Position numbers and translations under genes: made by a program. The notes beneath the pieces are model-generated. The model saw only the letters and a list, made by a program, of their open reading frames with translations. It had not been told where the DNA came from and did no database searches. Of a stretch of DNA of 64,000 bases, positions 18,022 through 26,418 are shown one piece after another; the first letter of the stretch is position 1; every line of letters starts with the position of its first letter. The stretch is from NCBI RefSeq assembly GCF_003633615.1, contig NZ_RBKU01000001.1, positions 186,001-250,000 on the forward strand, in the 5' to 3' direction. Origin of the DNA: Mucilaginibacter gracilis. Lineage in GTDB: Bacteria > Bacteroidota > Bacteroidia > Sphingobacteriales > Sphingobacteriaceae.

Positions 18022-18795
18022 ATGTCTGTCTGGATTTTTGAATTATTATCCCCCACTTCAAATTATATACACAATCTTGCAACATCTATGCCTTCAACAG
18101 ATATATTGATTGCAGAGGATAATTATGATGATTATAGCGCCCTTCAGTATATTTTTGGGTCAATACATCTAAATCACATATCTGATTCTACGGAAGCATA
18201 TAATAAAGCTTTACAGCTTAAACTATTAGTTGATGGTGCATCGTTTTTGGTTTATGAAGATAAACAGGCCTACCGCCCTATTAAATTGGGACGAATACGG
18301 GAAGGAGACGGTTATTTCTTTACAGTTGCTGACCAGATAACACCAACCCGTTTTGATGTTGATTTTTCGATTAATCCGGTGGTCGAAAAGGAATCACAAT
18401 CGACTGTTGCAAAGCTTATTCAATTGGCACGGCAGAACGAATTTGTGCTGAACATCCTATTAATTTTAAGTCAGGGCATGGATTTCAGAAACCTTTACCA
18501 GGCGCTTGATGAGTGTAAGTCGTTTCTCAAAGGAAAAAGGAAGATTGAAAATATCGGCATTGACAATGCAAAATTAAACAGGTTTACGCATACGGCGAAT
18601 AATTTTGCAACAATTGGCTTATTATCAAGGCATGGAACGCTTGCGCAGCAGCCGCCGGCAAATCCATTGTCATTATCAGAATCACAGGAATTAATAACCG
18701 ATCTGATCAGGATTATTTTACGGGATTATTTTGATCTCAAAGAATTTCAGATGGAAAAAATAATACTGGCAGGCAATCTAGATGATTTATTTTAA
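18022..18795 (+). CDS. Unknown protein of the defence cargo
   Basis: The 257-residue protein is not recognised. It has no signal peptide or membrane segment. The middle is helical (KLIQLARQNEFVLNILLILSQGMDFRNLYQALDECKSF). It is followed by FTHTANNFATIGLLSRHG and a Pro-rich turn, then a helix SESQELITDLIRIILRDYF. The helical, soluble pattern would suit an interaction module. It starts 74 bases after the AbiV-like gene on the same strand and may be read with it. Nothing in it suggests a catalytic site. Confidence 0.6.
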   Translation: MSVWIFELLSPTSNYIHNLATSMPSTDILIAEDNYDDYSALQYIFGSIHLNHISDSTEAYNKALQLKLLVDGASFLVYEDKQAYRPIKLGRIREGDGYFFTVADQITPTRFDVDFSINPVVEKESQSTVAKLIQLARQNEFVLNILLILSQGMDFRNLYQALDECKSFLKGKRKIENIGIDNAKLNRFTHTANNFATIGLLSRHGTLAQQPPANPLSLSESQELITDLIRIILRDYFDLKEFQMEKIILAGNLDDLF

Positions 18796-18859
18796 AATCA
18801 GTCTATTGTTTTAGCAATGACCTGAAGTATGCGAATTGCAATTGGTAAGAGGACATTAT

Positions 18860-19288
18860 CTAAAACTGATTAAAAAACACCGCATTCTTTACCAAATTGA
18901 GTGCGGTATAATAGCCGAGGTCAGGCACAGCACGGTGTTGGAACACCGGTTCTCTCCATAGAATGTCGAATTTGGCATAATGCTGCGGCAATGCAGTTTT
19001 CTCAAGAATCAAAGATTGTACGGGCCACGTTACAAACTGATCTGCGGTGACATCAATGATGTGAGTTTCATTTTCAAGCCAAGCATGCGAATGCGATTCC
19101 AAGTCGTTCCATGCAGATATGAGTTGATAATTACCAAATAATCTTTCTTCTAACAAAACGCCCAATAAGATCGACGCATCCATGCAACTACCACGCGGAA
19201 AGTCATGAAAGCCGACATAAGAACCTTTGACATCATCTTGCTCGAATGCTTTCCTCACCTTAATAATAAATACTAATAATTCTTCCAC
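18860..19288 (-). CDS. Transglutaminase-like cysteine hydrolase domain protein
   Basis: The 142-residue protein has the Cys-His-Asp order of transglutaminase-like folds: Cys35 in FPRGSCMDAS, His68 in SHSHAWLE and Asp79 in HIIDVTADQF. The combination of FPRGSC, HAWLE and DVTADQF is typical of stand-alone small members of this superfamily, whose activity is mostly uncharacterised (protease, deamidase or amidase). It is convergent with the preceding gene and is the last gene before a 550-base non-coding stretch. It lies between unrelated defence genes and the maintenance genes of the conjugative element; a role in either is unproven. Confidence 0.7.
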   Translation of the reverse strand: MEELLVFIIKVRKAFEQDDVKGSYVGFHDFPRGSCMDASILLGVLLEERLFGNYQLISAWNDLESHSHAWLENETHIIDVTADQFVTWPVQSLILEKTALPQHYAKFDILWREPVFQHRAVPDLGYYTALNLVKNAVFFNQF

Positions 19289-19836
19289 GTTTAATTTGTT
19301 TGGTGACTTTCGTTTTACACAATATTAAAGGTGAATATAAGATTAAATAACTCACACCTCCAGCCGCTTCATTTCGTTCCTCAATTCAGCCGCTTCGCTG
19401 CATTTAAAGACCCAGCTTCGTTCCTGCGCCGGATCTTTTTCATTTTTACGGCTTCGCTTTTTTAAGTTTTATAAACTGATTCCTTTTTACCCTCCTCGAC
19501 TTTTTATATCACAAATTTCTGATTCGTCAGCTACACGGCAAGACCGGGCCTCCGGTTTTGAAAAAAAAATCTTCCTCGCATTTTTCTTGGGTTGCCTTCG
19601 GCGGGTTTGTTTCCGAGCGTATTTTTTTTCCAAAAGTCTTGCCTTAGTAGCGGACTTATTCAGGTGAGTTGCTCAATAAAAAGCGAGCGAGCGTGTGCGA
19701 GCCACTTAAAAATTGAACACAAAAAGCACCTGTATGAAACACTTAAAAGGAAGAGCGCCACCCGAACGGTAGACAGCCAACCGCAGACCGTTCACAGCCA
19801 AATTATTCAAATCAGAAACATTAAAAATCAGTAATC
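19289..19836. other. Non-coding stretch before maintenance genes
   Basis: No credible gene is present. The plus strand is pyrimidine-rich with recurring CTTCG words (19360-19450). An 8-base inverted pair GGCAAGAC (19537-19544) and GTCTTGCC (19636-19643) brackets a smaller ACCGG/CCGGT hairpin (19543-19556) and a T-rich run. Sequence of this kind commonly precedes these small genes in conjugative elements. It could hold a promoter or transfer-origin-like structure, but nothing here proves it. Confidence 0.5.
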
Positions 19837-20403
19837 ATGAAAATCAACGAAGCAAAAAACAACAATAGCGCATCAGCAAACGGAACAGCAAACACCGCTA
19901 ACCCTGTAACTGCCGACAAAAACAAAGTGGCATTTGTAAACAGTAACCCCGTTAACACCGTGTCAAAGCCTAAAGACGAGGCGCAGAAACCCGACGATGA
20001 AAAGAATGTTCAGGCAGAGCCGGCCAAAAAGGATGCGCCGACAGTTGAAGAGCCAAAATCCGAGCAACCAAAGGCAGAGGTAAAACCCGAACCTTTTAAA
20101 CCAGTGATGAATTTGGACAGCACGGTAAAGGTAGTTTTAGACCTCAACCGCAAAATACAGCATCGTAACAGGATGCAAACCATTGTGGCCAATCTGGACG
20201 AGTTCACGGTAAAGCAGGAAGAAGCGGGCGAGGAAACAGGCGCAAACAGCTTGCAGGGCTGCGAACTTATTATAAGGGACGACCAGGGGCGCACATTCAG
20301 CACCAAAAATGCAAACCTTATTCAGCAATCCGCACAGTTTATCAATAGCCTGTGTGTGGAGAAGATAGCGGAAATAGAAGCCGAAATTATCATCCCTGCT
20401 TAA
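19837..20403 (+). CDS. Conserved hypothetical protein of Bacteroidota conjugative elements
   Basis: The 188-residue protein has a disordered N-terminal half rich in Asn, Ala, Lys, Glu and Pro (residues 1-90). A compact C-terminal domain follows: LDSTVKVVLDLNRKIQHRNRMQTI, then GCELIIRDDQGRTFSTKNANLI and SLCVEKIAEIEAEIIIPA. The second half is characteristic of a small conserved protein in the maintenance region of Sphingobacteria and Flavobacteria conjugative elements. It begins a run of four or five small co-directional genes. It is soluble with no catalytic motif; the function is unknown. Confidence 0.75.
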   Translation: MKINEAKNNNSASANGTANTANPVTADKNKVAFVNSNPVNTVSKPKDEAQKPDDEKNVQAEPAKKDAPTVEEPKSEQPKAEVKPEPFKPVMNLDSTVKVVLDLNRKIQHRNRMQTIVANLDEFTVKQEEAGEETGANSLQGCELIIRDDQGRTFSTKNANLIQQSAQFINSLCVEKIAEIEAEIIIPA

Positions 20404-20414
20404 ATATAATGCTT

Positions 20415-20449
20415 AACGCCTCCTGTCTGCACTAAGACAAGGAGGCGTT
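20415..20449 (+). terminator. Hairpin after the 19837 gene
   Basis: The arms AACGCCTCCTGTCT and AGACAAGGAGGCGTT pair with one bulged base around the loop GCACTA, followed by a short AT-rich run. It may be an attenuating terminator inside the gene run. Confidence 0.7.
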
Positions 20450-20481
20450 TAAAATTCACCTACACAGCAAATTCAACGCAA

Positions 20482-20607
20482 ATGTACGAACTATTTATAG
20501 AGCTGCTTGACCAATTGTATTGGAACGGGTACGGTGTCGAGTTTCAGGAAACTAACCTCGATGCTTTTAACAGGCAATTAGCCGAGTTCAGCAATAACAA
20601 CTATTAG
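20482..20607 (+). CDS. Small hypothetical protein (41 aa)
   Basis: The short frame MYELFIELLDQLYWNGYG ends ...AEFSNNNY. It lies between the hairpin at 20415-20449 and the next small gene, which starts two bases after its stop. An acidic, aromatic peptide of this size in a tightly packed run of element genes is plausibly real, but it carries no recognisable domain. Comparison with other conjugative elements would settle it. Confidence 0.5.
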   Translation: MYELFIELLDQLYWNGYGVEFQETNLDAFNRQLAEFSNNNY

Positions 20608-20609
20608 CC

Positions 20610-20786
20610 ATGAAAGACACCCTATTTCTATTTATTAAGGTAGTGGTAGAAACTACCCACCTTAACATACATACTGCCATTGACGAACTGCAAACTGAAA
20701 CTGACTATCATATCGGCAGTACGCCCAATGTAAAAGTGCTGGAAACAGAGATCATAGAATTACACACCCAAAATCTAAACTTATGA
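20610..20786 (+). CDS. Small hypothetical protein (58 aa)
   Basis: The frame starts two bases after the previous stop and ends inside the ATG of the J-domain gene (overlap TTATGA). That packing argues for a true gene. The peptide, MKDTLFLFIKVVVETTHLNI and onward, has a hydrophobic first third and an acidic second part with HTAIDELQTETDYHI. No domain is recognised. Its fixed place in a run of maintenance genes suggests it travels with the element. Confidence 0.55.
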   Translation: MKDTLFLFIKVVVETTHLNIHTAIDELQTETDYHIGSTPNVKVLETEIIELHTQNLNL

Positions 20787-21274
20787 AATGGTTTAATGAG
20801 TGTAAGAGCATTGAAGATGTAAAAGCTGAGTACAAACGGCTGGCTAAACTGTACCACCCTGATTTAGGAGGCGATACAGCAACGATGCAGGAAATAAATA
20901 AGGCTTACGCATTTGCCTCCGCAAAAGCCATCAAAAGGGCTAATCTTTCCGAGGAAGAAACAGAAAACGAAATCCTGTCATCGGAAGCGTACCGCAAGGC
21001 TATAGAGGCCATTATTTACTTGGATGGAATTTTAATTGAGTTGGTCGGCGCGTGGATTTGGGTAACGGGTAACACCCGCCCCAATAAGGAAATACTAAAA
21101 GCCGCAGGGTTTTTATATGCTTCTAAAAAAGTAGCATGGTATTTCAGAACGGCTGAATACAAAGTAAGCAAGGGAGGTAAAAAGAGCCTTGACGAAATCC
21201 GTGAAAAATACGGCAGTGAAGTAATTAACGGTAATAACGCCAGCCGACACAAACATCATTTTTTAAGGAGTTAA
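20783..21274 (+). CDS. J-domain protein of conjugative element
   Basis: The 163-residue protein begins with a J domain carrying the diagnostic HPD (His25-Asp27) in LYHPDLGGD, followed by MQEINKAYAFA. The rest is unlike DnaJ: there is no Gly/Phe region or zinc finger, but a helical region and a basic C-terminal third (KVSKGGKKSLDEIREKYG). Short J-domain proteins of this form accompany Bacteroidota conjugative elements. They presumably recruit host DnaK to an element process such as replication or relaxosome remodelling (inference). It is translationally coupled to the preceding gene. Confidence 0.8.
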   Translation: MKWFNECKSIEDVKAEYKRLAKLYHPDLGGDTATMQEINKAYAFASAKAIKRANLSEEETENEILSSEAYRKAIEAIIYLDGILIELVGAWIWVTGNTRPNKEILKAAGFLYASKKVAWYFRTAEYKVSKGGKKSLDEIREKYGSEVINGNNASRHKHHFLRS

Positions 21275-21313
21275 TTAAAGCGGAGGCGCAACCGTTCAAA
21301 GGGCGCATTTTTT

Positions 21314-21751
21314 ATGAAAACATTAAATCAAAACAGTACCGCTATATTTTGCCGTCTTATTGAACTGATGAATGGCAACGAGCATTTGAAAATTACAAAC
21401 GACCCTTTCATGCCTTTAACAATCGAAAAAATCGGTGAGGATATTATTACCCCAATAGGCGTAGGTTGTGCATACAGCCTCTGCCACTACTATGAACAAA
21501 ACGGCGATCTGATGCAAGACCCTGAAATGTGCTTTTTAATACTGGATAACCGTGCAGATGATGTTAAGGAACTTTCAAAAGTTACCATAGCACCCTTTAT
21601 GTTTCAACAAGCTAATTTGGGTATCTACCAAGAAAGTATTGAGTTTGCCAACCAAATTATGGGCGAGGTGCATACAGAGATGCAGGCCGACCACGCAGAA
21701 TTTGCCGATATGTGGTTAGGCAATATTAAACTACAGGGATTTTTAAAGTAA
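21314..21751 (+). CDS. DUF6908-type element protein
   Basis: The 145-residue soluble protein contains FCRLIELMNGNEHLKI, PFMPLTIEKIGEDIITPIG and YSLCHYYEQNGDLMQDPEMCFL. These segments are typical of the DUF6908 group found beside J-domain and other small genes in Bacteroidota conjugative elements. The end is acidic with a short helix. The function is unknown. It is followed by a clear terminator, making it the last gene of the maintenance run. The upstream spacer of 39 bases holds no promoter I can name. Confidence 0.75.
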   Translation: MKTLNQNSTAIFCRLIELMNGNEHLKITNDPFMPLTIEKIGEDIITPIGVGCAYSLCHYYEQNGDLMQDPEMCFLILDNRADDVKELSKVTIAPFMFQQANLGIYQESIEFANQIMGEVHTEMQADHAEFADMWLGNIKLQGFLK

Positions 21752-21771
21752 AAACGAAACTCATAATTTTC

Positions 21772-21807
21772 AGCCTTGTCTTTTATTAAGACAGGGCTTT
21801 TTTTGTT
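21772..21807 (+). terminator. Intrinsic terminator after the DUF6908-type gene
   Basis: The arms AGCCTTGTCTT and AAGACAGGGCT pair (one G-T), followed by T7. This is a standard intrinsic terminator. Confidence 0.85.
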
Positions 21808-21873
21808 TGTTTAAAATTTGCTAAAGCGCGTCAAGGCTGTACTCAAAGTAAGTGCTTTTATTTTGCTTAGAAA

Positions 21874-22137
21874 TCACTTCAAACAGAAATACATTACTTT
21901 ACGGCCAGAGGTTCTGCATGGGGCGTAATGATGGATAATGACCAAGCCACTTTTATACATTAGGAAATGTAAAGCCCTGCAAACAGAGGTGATTTCGAGT
22001 TGTGTGAGTGACGTGATTTCTCTCCGGGTGAGCGGCGAGCCTGCAAGCGATAGTACCTGACATATTCGCCTATTTTGGTTGATTACTAGTGTGATTTCTG
22101 TTGCAGAAGCTTGAGTATCGTATTGGTTTTGATCCAT
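21874..22137 (-). CDS. Small winged-helix DNA-binding protein
   Basis: The 87-residue protein (from the ATG at 22135-22137) has RICQVLSLAGSPLTRREITSLTQLEITSVCRALHFL, a helix-turn-helix. It ends with CRTSGRKVMYFCL, the wing pattern common in small Bacteroidota regulators and phage-type HTH proteins. The frame stays open for 20 more codons upstream (to 22197) and would add a hydrophobic N-terminus; the shorter form fits the family better. Target genes are unknown. It lies downstream of the CxxC protein gene on the same strand. Confidence 0.6.
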   Translation of the reverse strand: MDQNQYDTQASATEITLVINQNRRICQVLSLAGSPLTRREITSLTQLEITSVCRALHFLMYKSGLVIIHHYAPCRTSGRKVMYFCLK

Positions 22138-22208
22138 AATTATAAACTTTGCCACTAAAATCGCTGTTAGCCAGGCGATAATTATTGCTGCAAGCAAATA
22201 GCAAGGAA

Positions 22209-23183
22209 CTAAGACATCAATATTTTTTTATAGCGCGATATTTCCGATTTACGTCGATTTTCATCAACTACTTTAAGACCCGACTGGAGCGCTTGTCTAC
22301 GCCCGGCGTTGCCTGTTAATTTTTTTAGTGCGTCAATTAGCTTTTGCTGTGGTAAAGAATTAGGATGATCAACTAAAAATGACAATTCGTGTAAAGCATA
22401 TAGCAGATAGGCTATTTTTACCCCTTTAATGTTTTGAAAATGTTTTACTATCACCGGGATTGATCTCTTTCCCTCATCTGTTAAAAAATCTTCAAAATTC
22501 AATGCTAATTCCGGATTTGGCATTTGTGGGTTTGAATTTTGAATTGATAATAAAGGGGCCATTTTTGAAGCATATAATTCCAGGTCTTTGAAGCTATCTA
22601 AGTAGTATTTTTCATAATCAGTAACCGGAACATTTTTATGTTCCCTATACTTTTCATCCTTTAATAAGATACGGTTAATTTCTATCAGATCCATATGGGT
22701 TCCAGCAGGATCATTTTTTAGAGCTGCTTGAACAATTTCATTCTGGAAATCAATCTCCATTTGCATAACTATATCATTGACCCTTAAAAGCCTGATCTCC
22801 AATAAATCGCCAACGCAGTGGTTATAATGACAGATTCCGAGACTGGTATCGGAAAAGAAATCTGCAACCTCAAGAAAATAGTCATAATGATGACTCATGA
22901 TCTCTGCGGTTTCAGGTTGATACATTCCAGAATGAAATAAAATCTTATAATGCGCAATCTTATTTCTTATACCCGTCAGGAAGGATAATTTACCCATAGA
23001 ACATTTTGGGCAGCCGTAGACAGGAGGATTAACAATACTTTGGTATTCGCTTAGGTTCTGTTGATATAGCGTTTTCTGTTTATCAATATAAGCCCGGATA
23101 TCTCCTTGCGTGAGGTCATCTTTCCCTAGTAATTCCAATATTTCTTTTCTAATATAAGGATTACCGTCTTTATCAAATTCCAT
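22209..23183 (-). CDS. Unknown protein with CPKC pair and possible HEPN-like motif
   Basis: The 324-residue protein is not assigned. Visible are a CPKC pair (Cys58, Cys61) and GIRNKIAHY, in which Arg73 and His78 form the Rx4H pattern seen in HEPN ribonucleases. HYDYFLEVADFF follows, and later helices contain FEDFLTDEGKRSIPVIVKHF. If the HEPN reading is right, it could be an RNase effector, but the motif lies close to the Cys pair and could instead be part of a zinc-stabilised fold. The C-terminus is basic. It diverges from a KAP-type NTPase with 146 bases between starts. That arrangement is common for two-part defence loci but does not prove they work together. Confidence 0.6.
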   Translation of the reverse strand: MEFDKDGNPYIRKEILELLGKDDLTQGDIRAYIDKQKTLYQQNLSEYQSIVNPPVYGCPKCSMGKLSFLTGIRNKIAHYKILFHSGMYQPETAEIMSHHYDYFLEVADFFSDTSLGICHYNHCVGDLLEIRLLRVNDIVMQMEIDFQNEIVQAALKNDPAGTHMDLIEINRILLKDEKYREHKNVPVTDYEKYYLDSFKDLELYASKMAPLLSIQNSNPQMPNPELALNFEDFLTDEGKRSIPVIVKHFQNIKGVKIAYLLYALHELSFLVDHPNSLPQQKLIDALKKLTGNAGRRQALQSGLKVVDENRRKSEISRYKKILMS

Positions 23184-23329
23184 TTATAGTTGATTCGCTT
23201 TTTCACTAAGGTAAAGATATTTTTTTGCACCATTTTGCGTACCTCCAATTACAGTTTAAATGCTATTCAATTGAAATCTTGATAAGGGCTTTTTTGTACA
23301 TTTACAATTCTGAACCGGCCAATCTGATC

Positions 23330-25186
23330 ATGCTAAAAAACAGCCACGTTACTAACTATTTAGATTATTACTGTACTTTATCCAACAGCCCTGAGTTTGC
23401 CGTTATGTTGCGAGGCAATTGGGGAAGCGGTAAATCTTGGTTCATAAAAAAATACATTGAAAGTCATTCGCCGGAAAATTTCTTGTACGTTAGTTTATAT
23501 GGTGTTACCTCATATGCAGAGATAGAAGAATCCTTTTTTGCCCAGTTACATCCTTTTTTGGCTTCAAAAGGAATGAAATTTGCCGGTAAATTATTGAAAG
23601 GCGTGATCAAGACGACCATTAAAATCGATCTGGATACTGCAAAAAAAGACGAATTGACTATTGGTGGCGGTCTTCCCGACATTCGGTTGCCGGACTATCT
23701 AAGTAAACTTGACGGTAAAATACTTGTCTTTGACGATTTGGAACGTTGTTCTATTCCGATTTACCAAATTATGGGATATATCAATCAATTTGTAGAAACC
23801 AGTGGAATGAAAACCATCTTGGTTGCAAATGAAGATGAAATTGTAAAACTTGACGAGGAACAGGATAGTAAAGATAACGCCAGACGATACCTGACTATCA
23901 AGGAGAAGCTGGTCGGCAAAAGTTTCGAGATCGAAACGGACATGGAGGCGGCCCTGGATGATTTTATTGGATTGGTGCCGGATGAAGAATCCCGCGCTTA
24001 TCTTAACACACATAAGTTCCTGATCGTAATATTATTTATCATGGCGGGTTATAAAAATCTTCGCCATTTGAAACAGGCTCTGTTGGATTTCGATCGGTTT
24101 TATGAATTACTTGATAACGAGGTTAAAAATTGCGAAGATCTGATGGATCATTTATTTAATTTATTTCTTCTCATCTCATTTGAAATAAAAAAAGGAGCCA
24201 TTCATGAAGATGACTTGGAACAATTGTTTAGTTTTTCTCATTTGGTTCGTAAAGAAACGGATGGCAAATCAAAAACACAGGTTATTAGGGCAAAATATCC
24301 GATATTCAAAACCTTTGGCTTTCACCCACTTGAAGGCAGTACCTGGACTAGGTTATTCAAAGCTGGAACAGTAGATCGAAACGAACTCAATCAGGAGCTT
24401 AAGGCAACCAGCTACCTTTCAAAAGAGGAACAACCGGAGTGGAAACGATTGTATTTTTTTAAATCGCTAAAAGACGAAGAATTAAATCCCGTTTTTGACG
24501 TGGTTTATGCAGAATTTGCGGCGCTAAGTATCAACAACCCCTATTATATTATACAAATTACCGGCATCCTGCTTTTTCTAACATCCCATAAATTGATTGA
24601 GTTCGATCAGGACACGATTATTCAGCTTGGTAAGGGTAATTTAAACGCAATGAAAGCACGCGGCGAACTGGAGATACAAAACCCTGATGAATTTCCTGGG
24701 GATCACAGCCATAGTTTGGGTTATGCGGGCATAGAGCAAACTGAATTCAAAGCATTTTTAAAATATGCTGCTGATATGGTAAAGCAAAATGAGCTTGAAA
24801 AACAACCGATCAAGGCGGGTGAACTCATGTCTGCGCTAAAGACTTCGGTAAAAAGTTTTACGGATAAGCTAAAAGCTGACCGGCCCGCCAACTTGGATTA
24901 TGTTCGATTTCCGGTGTTAAAGCATGTTGATGCAGTTGAATTTGTAGATCATTTTCTGACATTATCCAATTCAGATAAGATTGCCATTTCCGATGCGCTT
25001 GAAACAAGGTATAGTTATTCCTATTCACGCCAGCTTCAACCAGAAAAAGCTTGGCTACAGGAGGTATTGGAATTGTTGACAGCTAAAAAGGGTGCTTATC
25101 ACGGAAAGATTAGCGGTTATGATCTCGAACACATCATTATCCCCGCAATTTCCAAAAGTATCTCTACCATTCCTGACACTCAATAA
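23330..25186 (+). CDS. KAP-type P-loop NTPase
   Basis: The 618-residue protein has Walker A GNWGSGKS (residues 29-36) and Walker B KILVFDDLERC (130-140), followed by INQFVETSGMKTILVANEDE. This is the pattern of KAP/STAND-related P-loop NTPases in which DDLER-C is characteristic. About 400 residues of helical C-terminal region follow with no nameable domain. Family members include anti-phage proteins and membrane-associated scaffolds. The frame is open 35 codons further upstream, but the ATG at 23330 starts the conserved part and is used. The gene ends 9 bases before the target TA of an IS630-type element, so the insertion spared it. Confidence 0.82.
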   Translation: MLKNSHVTNYLDYYCTLSNSPEFAVMLRGNWGSGKSWFIKKYIESHSPENFLYVSLYGVTSYAEIEESFFAQLHPFLASKGMKFAGKLLKGVIKTTIKIDLDTAKKDELTIGGGLPDIRLPDYLSKLDGKILVFDDLERCSIPIYQIMGYINQFVETSGMKTILVANEDEIVKLDEEQDSKDNARRYLTIKEKLVGKSFEIETDMEAALDDFIGLVPDEESRAYLNTHKFLIVILFIMAGYKNLRHLKQALLDFDRFYELLDNEVKNCEDLMDHLFNLFLLISFEIKKGAIHEDDLEQLFSFSHLVRKETDGKSKTQVIRAKYPIFKTFGFHPLEGSTWTRLFKAGTVDRNELNQELKATSYLSKEEQPEWKRLYFFKSLKDEELNPVFDVVYAEFAALSINNPYYIIQITGILLFLTSHKLIEFDQDTIIQLGKGNLNAMKARGELEIQNPDEFPGDHSHSLGYAGIEQTEFKAFLKYAADMVKQNELEKQPIKAGELMSALKTSVKSFTDKLKADRPANLDYVRFPVLKHVDAVEFVDHFLTLSNSDKIAISDALETRYSYSYSRQLQPEKAWLQEVLELLTAKKGAYHGKISGYDLEHIIIPAISKSISTIPDTQ

Positions 25187-25197
25187 AAATGATACTA

Positions 25198-26396
25198 GTG
25201 TTAAGTTAAATATAATATGACGTATAAAAGCGTATATTTGTAAAACAAATTACAGATGGTACGTTATACGATAAAACTTACAAAAGAGGAGGTTGGAGAG
25301 TTATACTCGATAATCAACAAGGGCTCCCATAGTTCTCAAACATTCCGGACAGCCTATATACTATTGAATTGTGATGAAGGGGAATATGCGGAGAAAATAA
25401 CAAATGAACAGATCAGCAAAGTCCTGAAAGTAGGGATGCGAACGATAGACCGGGTGAAGAAAAAGTTTATTGAAGAGGGTTTTGAAGGTGTTTTAGATCG
25501 TCGCCCCACCAGCCGTGTTTATGAAACAAAATCAGATGGCGATGTAGAAGCGAAGCTGGTTGCCTTGTGTTGCAGCGAGCCGCCTGAGGGGTTTGCTAAA
25601 TGGTCATTAAGGCTACTCGCCGATAAAATGGTAGAGTTGGAATATGTAGAAAGTATTTCGCATGTAACAGTAAGAAGTGTGCTTAAAAAAACGAACTTAA
25701 GCCTTGGAAAGTAAAGGGCTGGGTAATACCACCGGAAAAAAGCAGCGAATTTGTAGCCAATATGGAACGCGTATTGGATGTATACAAAAAACCTTATGAT
25801 GAGGAATTTCCGGTTGTATGTATGGATGAGTCGCCAAAACAATTGATAGAAGAAGGGCAGCCCTCTCAAGCCATGAAGCCTGGCCAGGAGGCAAGAGTAG
25901 ATTACGAGTACATAAGGCATGGGGTAGTCAATATATTTATGGCCAACGAGCCTTTGAGGGGCAAGCGCTTTGTAGAAATTACGGCGTTTAAAACCAAAAA
26001 GGACTGGGCTTTATTCGTAAAAAGAATAGCAGATGAATGGTACCCGACAGCGAAAAAAATAACTTTAGTAATGGACAATTTTAAAACCCATTCGGCCTCT
26101 GCATTTTACGAGACATTTGAACCAGCCGAAGCCAAAAGGCTATGGGATAGGTTTGAGTTTGTTTATACGCCCAAGCATGGAAGCTGGCTCAATATGGCCG
26201 AGATAGAATTGCATGTATTGAATGGGCAATGCCTAAACAGGCATATTTCAACAATGCTGAAGATCAATGAAGAGGTAGCGGCATGGCAACACAACAGAAA
26301 TAATAAGAACAGCAAAATTAACTGGCAGTTCGAAAATAAAGATGCGCGAATAAAACTGAAAAGACTTTATCCGTCATTACACGATTAACATAACAC
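25198..26396 (+). mobile_element. IS630-family insertion sequence
   Basis: The element is bounded by imperfect 12-base inverted ends, GTGTTAAGTTAA at the left and TTAACATAACAC at the right (11 of 12 match). Each end is flanked by TA (25196-25197 and 26397-26398), the target duplication expected of the IS630/Tc1 superfamily. The restored target would read GATACTAGCCAA. At 1199 bases with all three catalytic acids present, it looks complete and recently active. It sits between the KAP NTPase and the NACHT gene without breaking either. Confidence 0.88.
25256..26388 (+). CDS. IS630-family transposase, two frames joined by -1 frameshift
   Basis: The first frame (25256-25714, 152 residues) is the helix-turn-helix DNA-binding part. 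The second (open through the A-run, continuing to 26388) carries the DDE catalytic core: Asp in VVCMDESPK, Asp in LVMDNFKTH and Glu in LNMAEIELH. The frames overlap at a run of seven A (25685-25691); a -1 slip there gives one protein of about 377 residues. This is the usual programmed arrangement for IS630-type transposases rather than decay, since the rest of both frames is intact. The right inverted end overlaps the stop codon. Confidence 0.85.
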
Positions 26397-26418
26397 TAGC
26401 CAACTTTGACTAACGTAC

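Noticed and set aside
19289..19836. Origin of transfer
   Set aside because: An 8-base inverted pair and pyrimidine bias are suggestive, but there is no relaxase gene or known nick sequence to support it.
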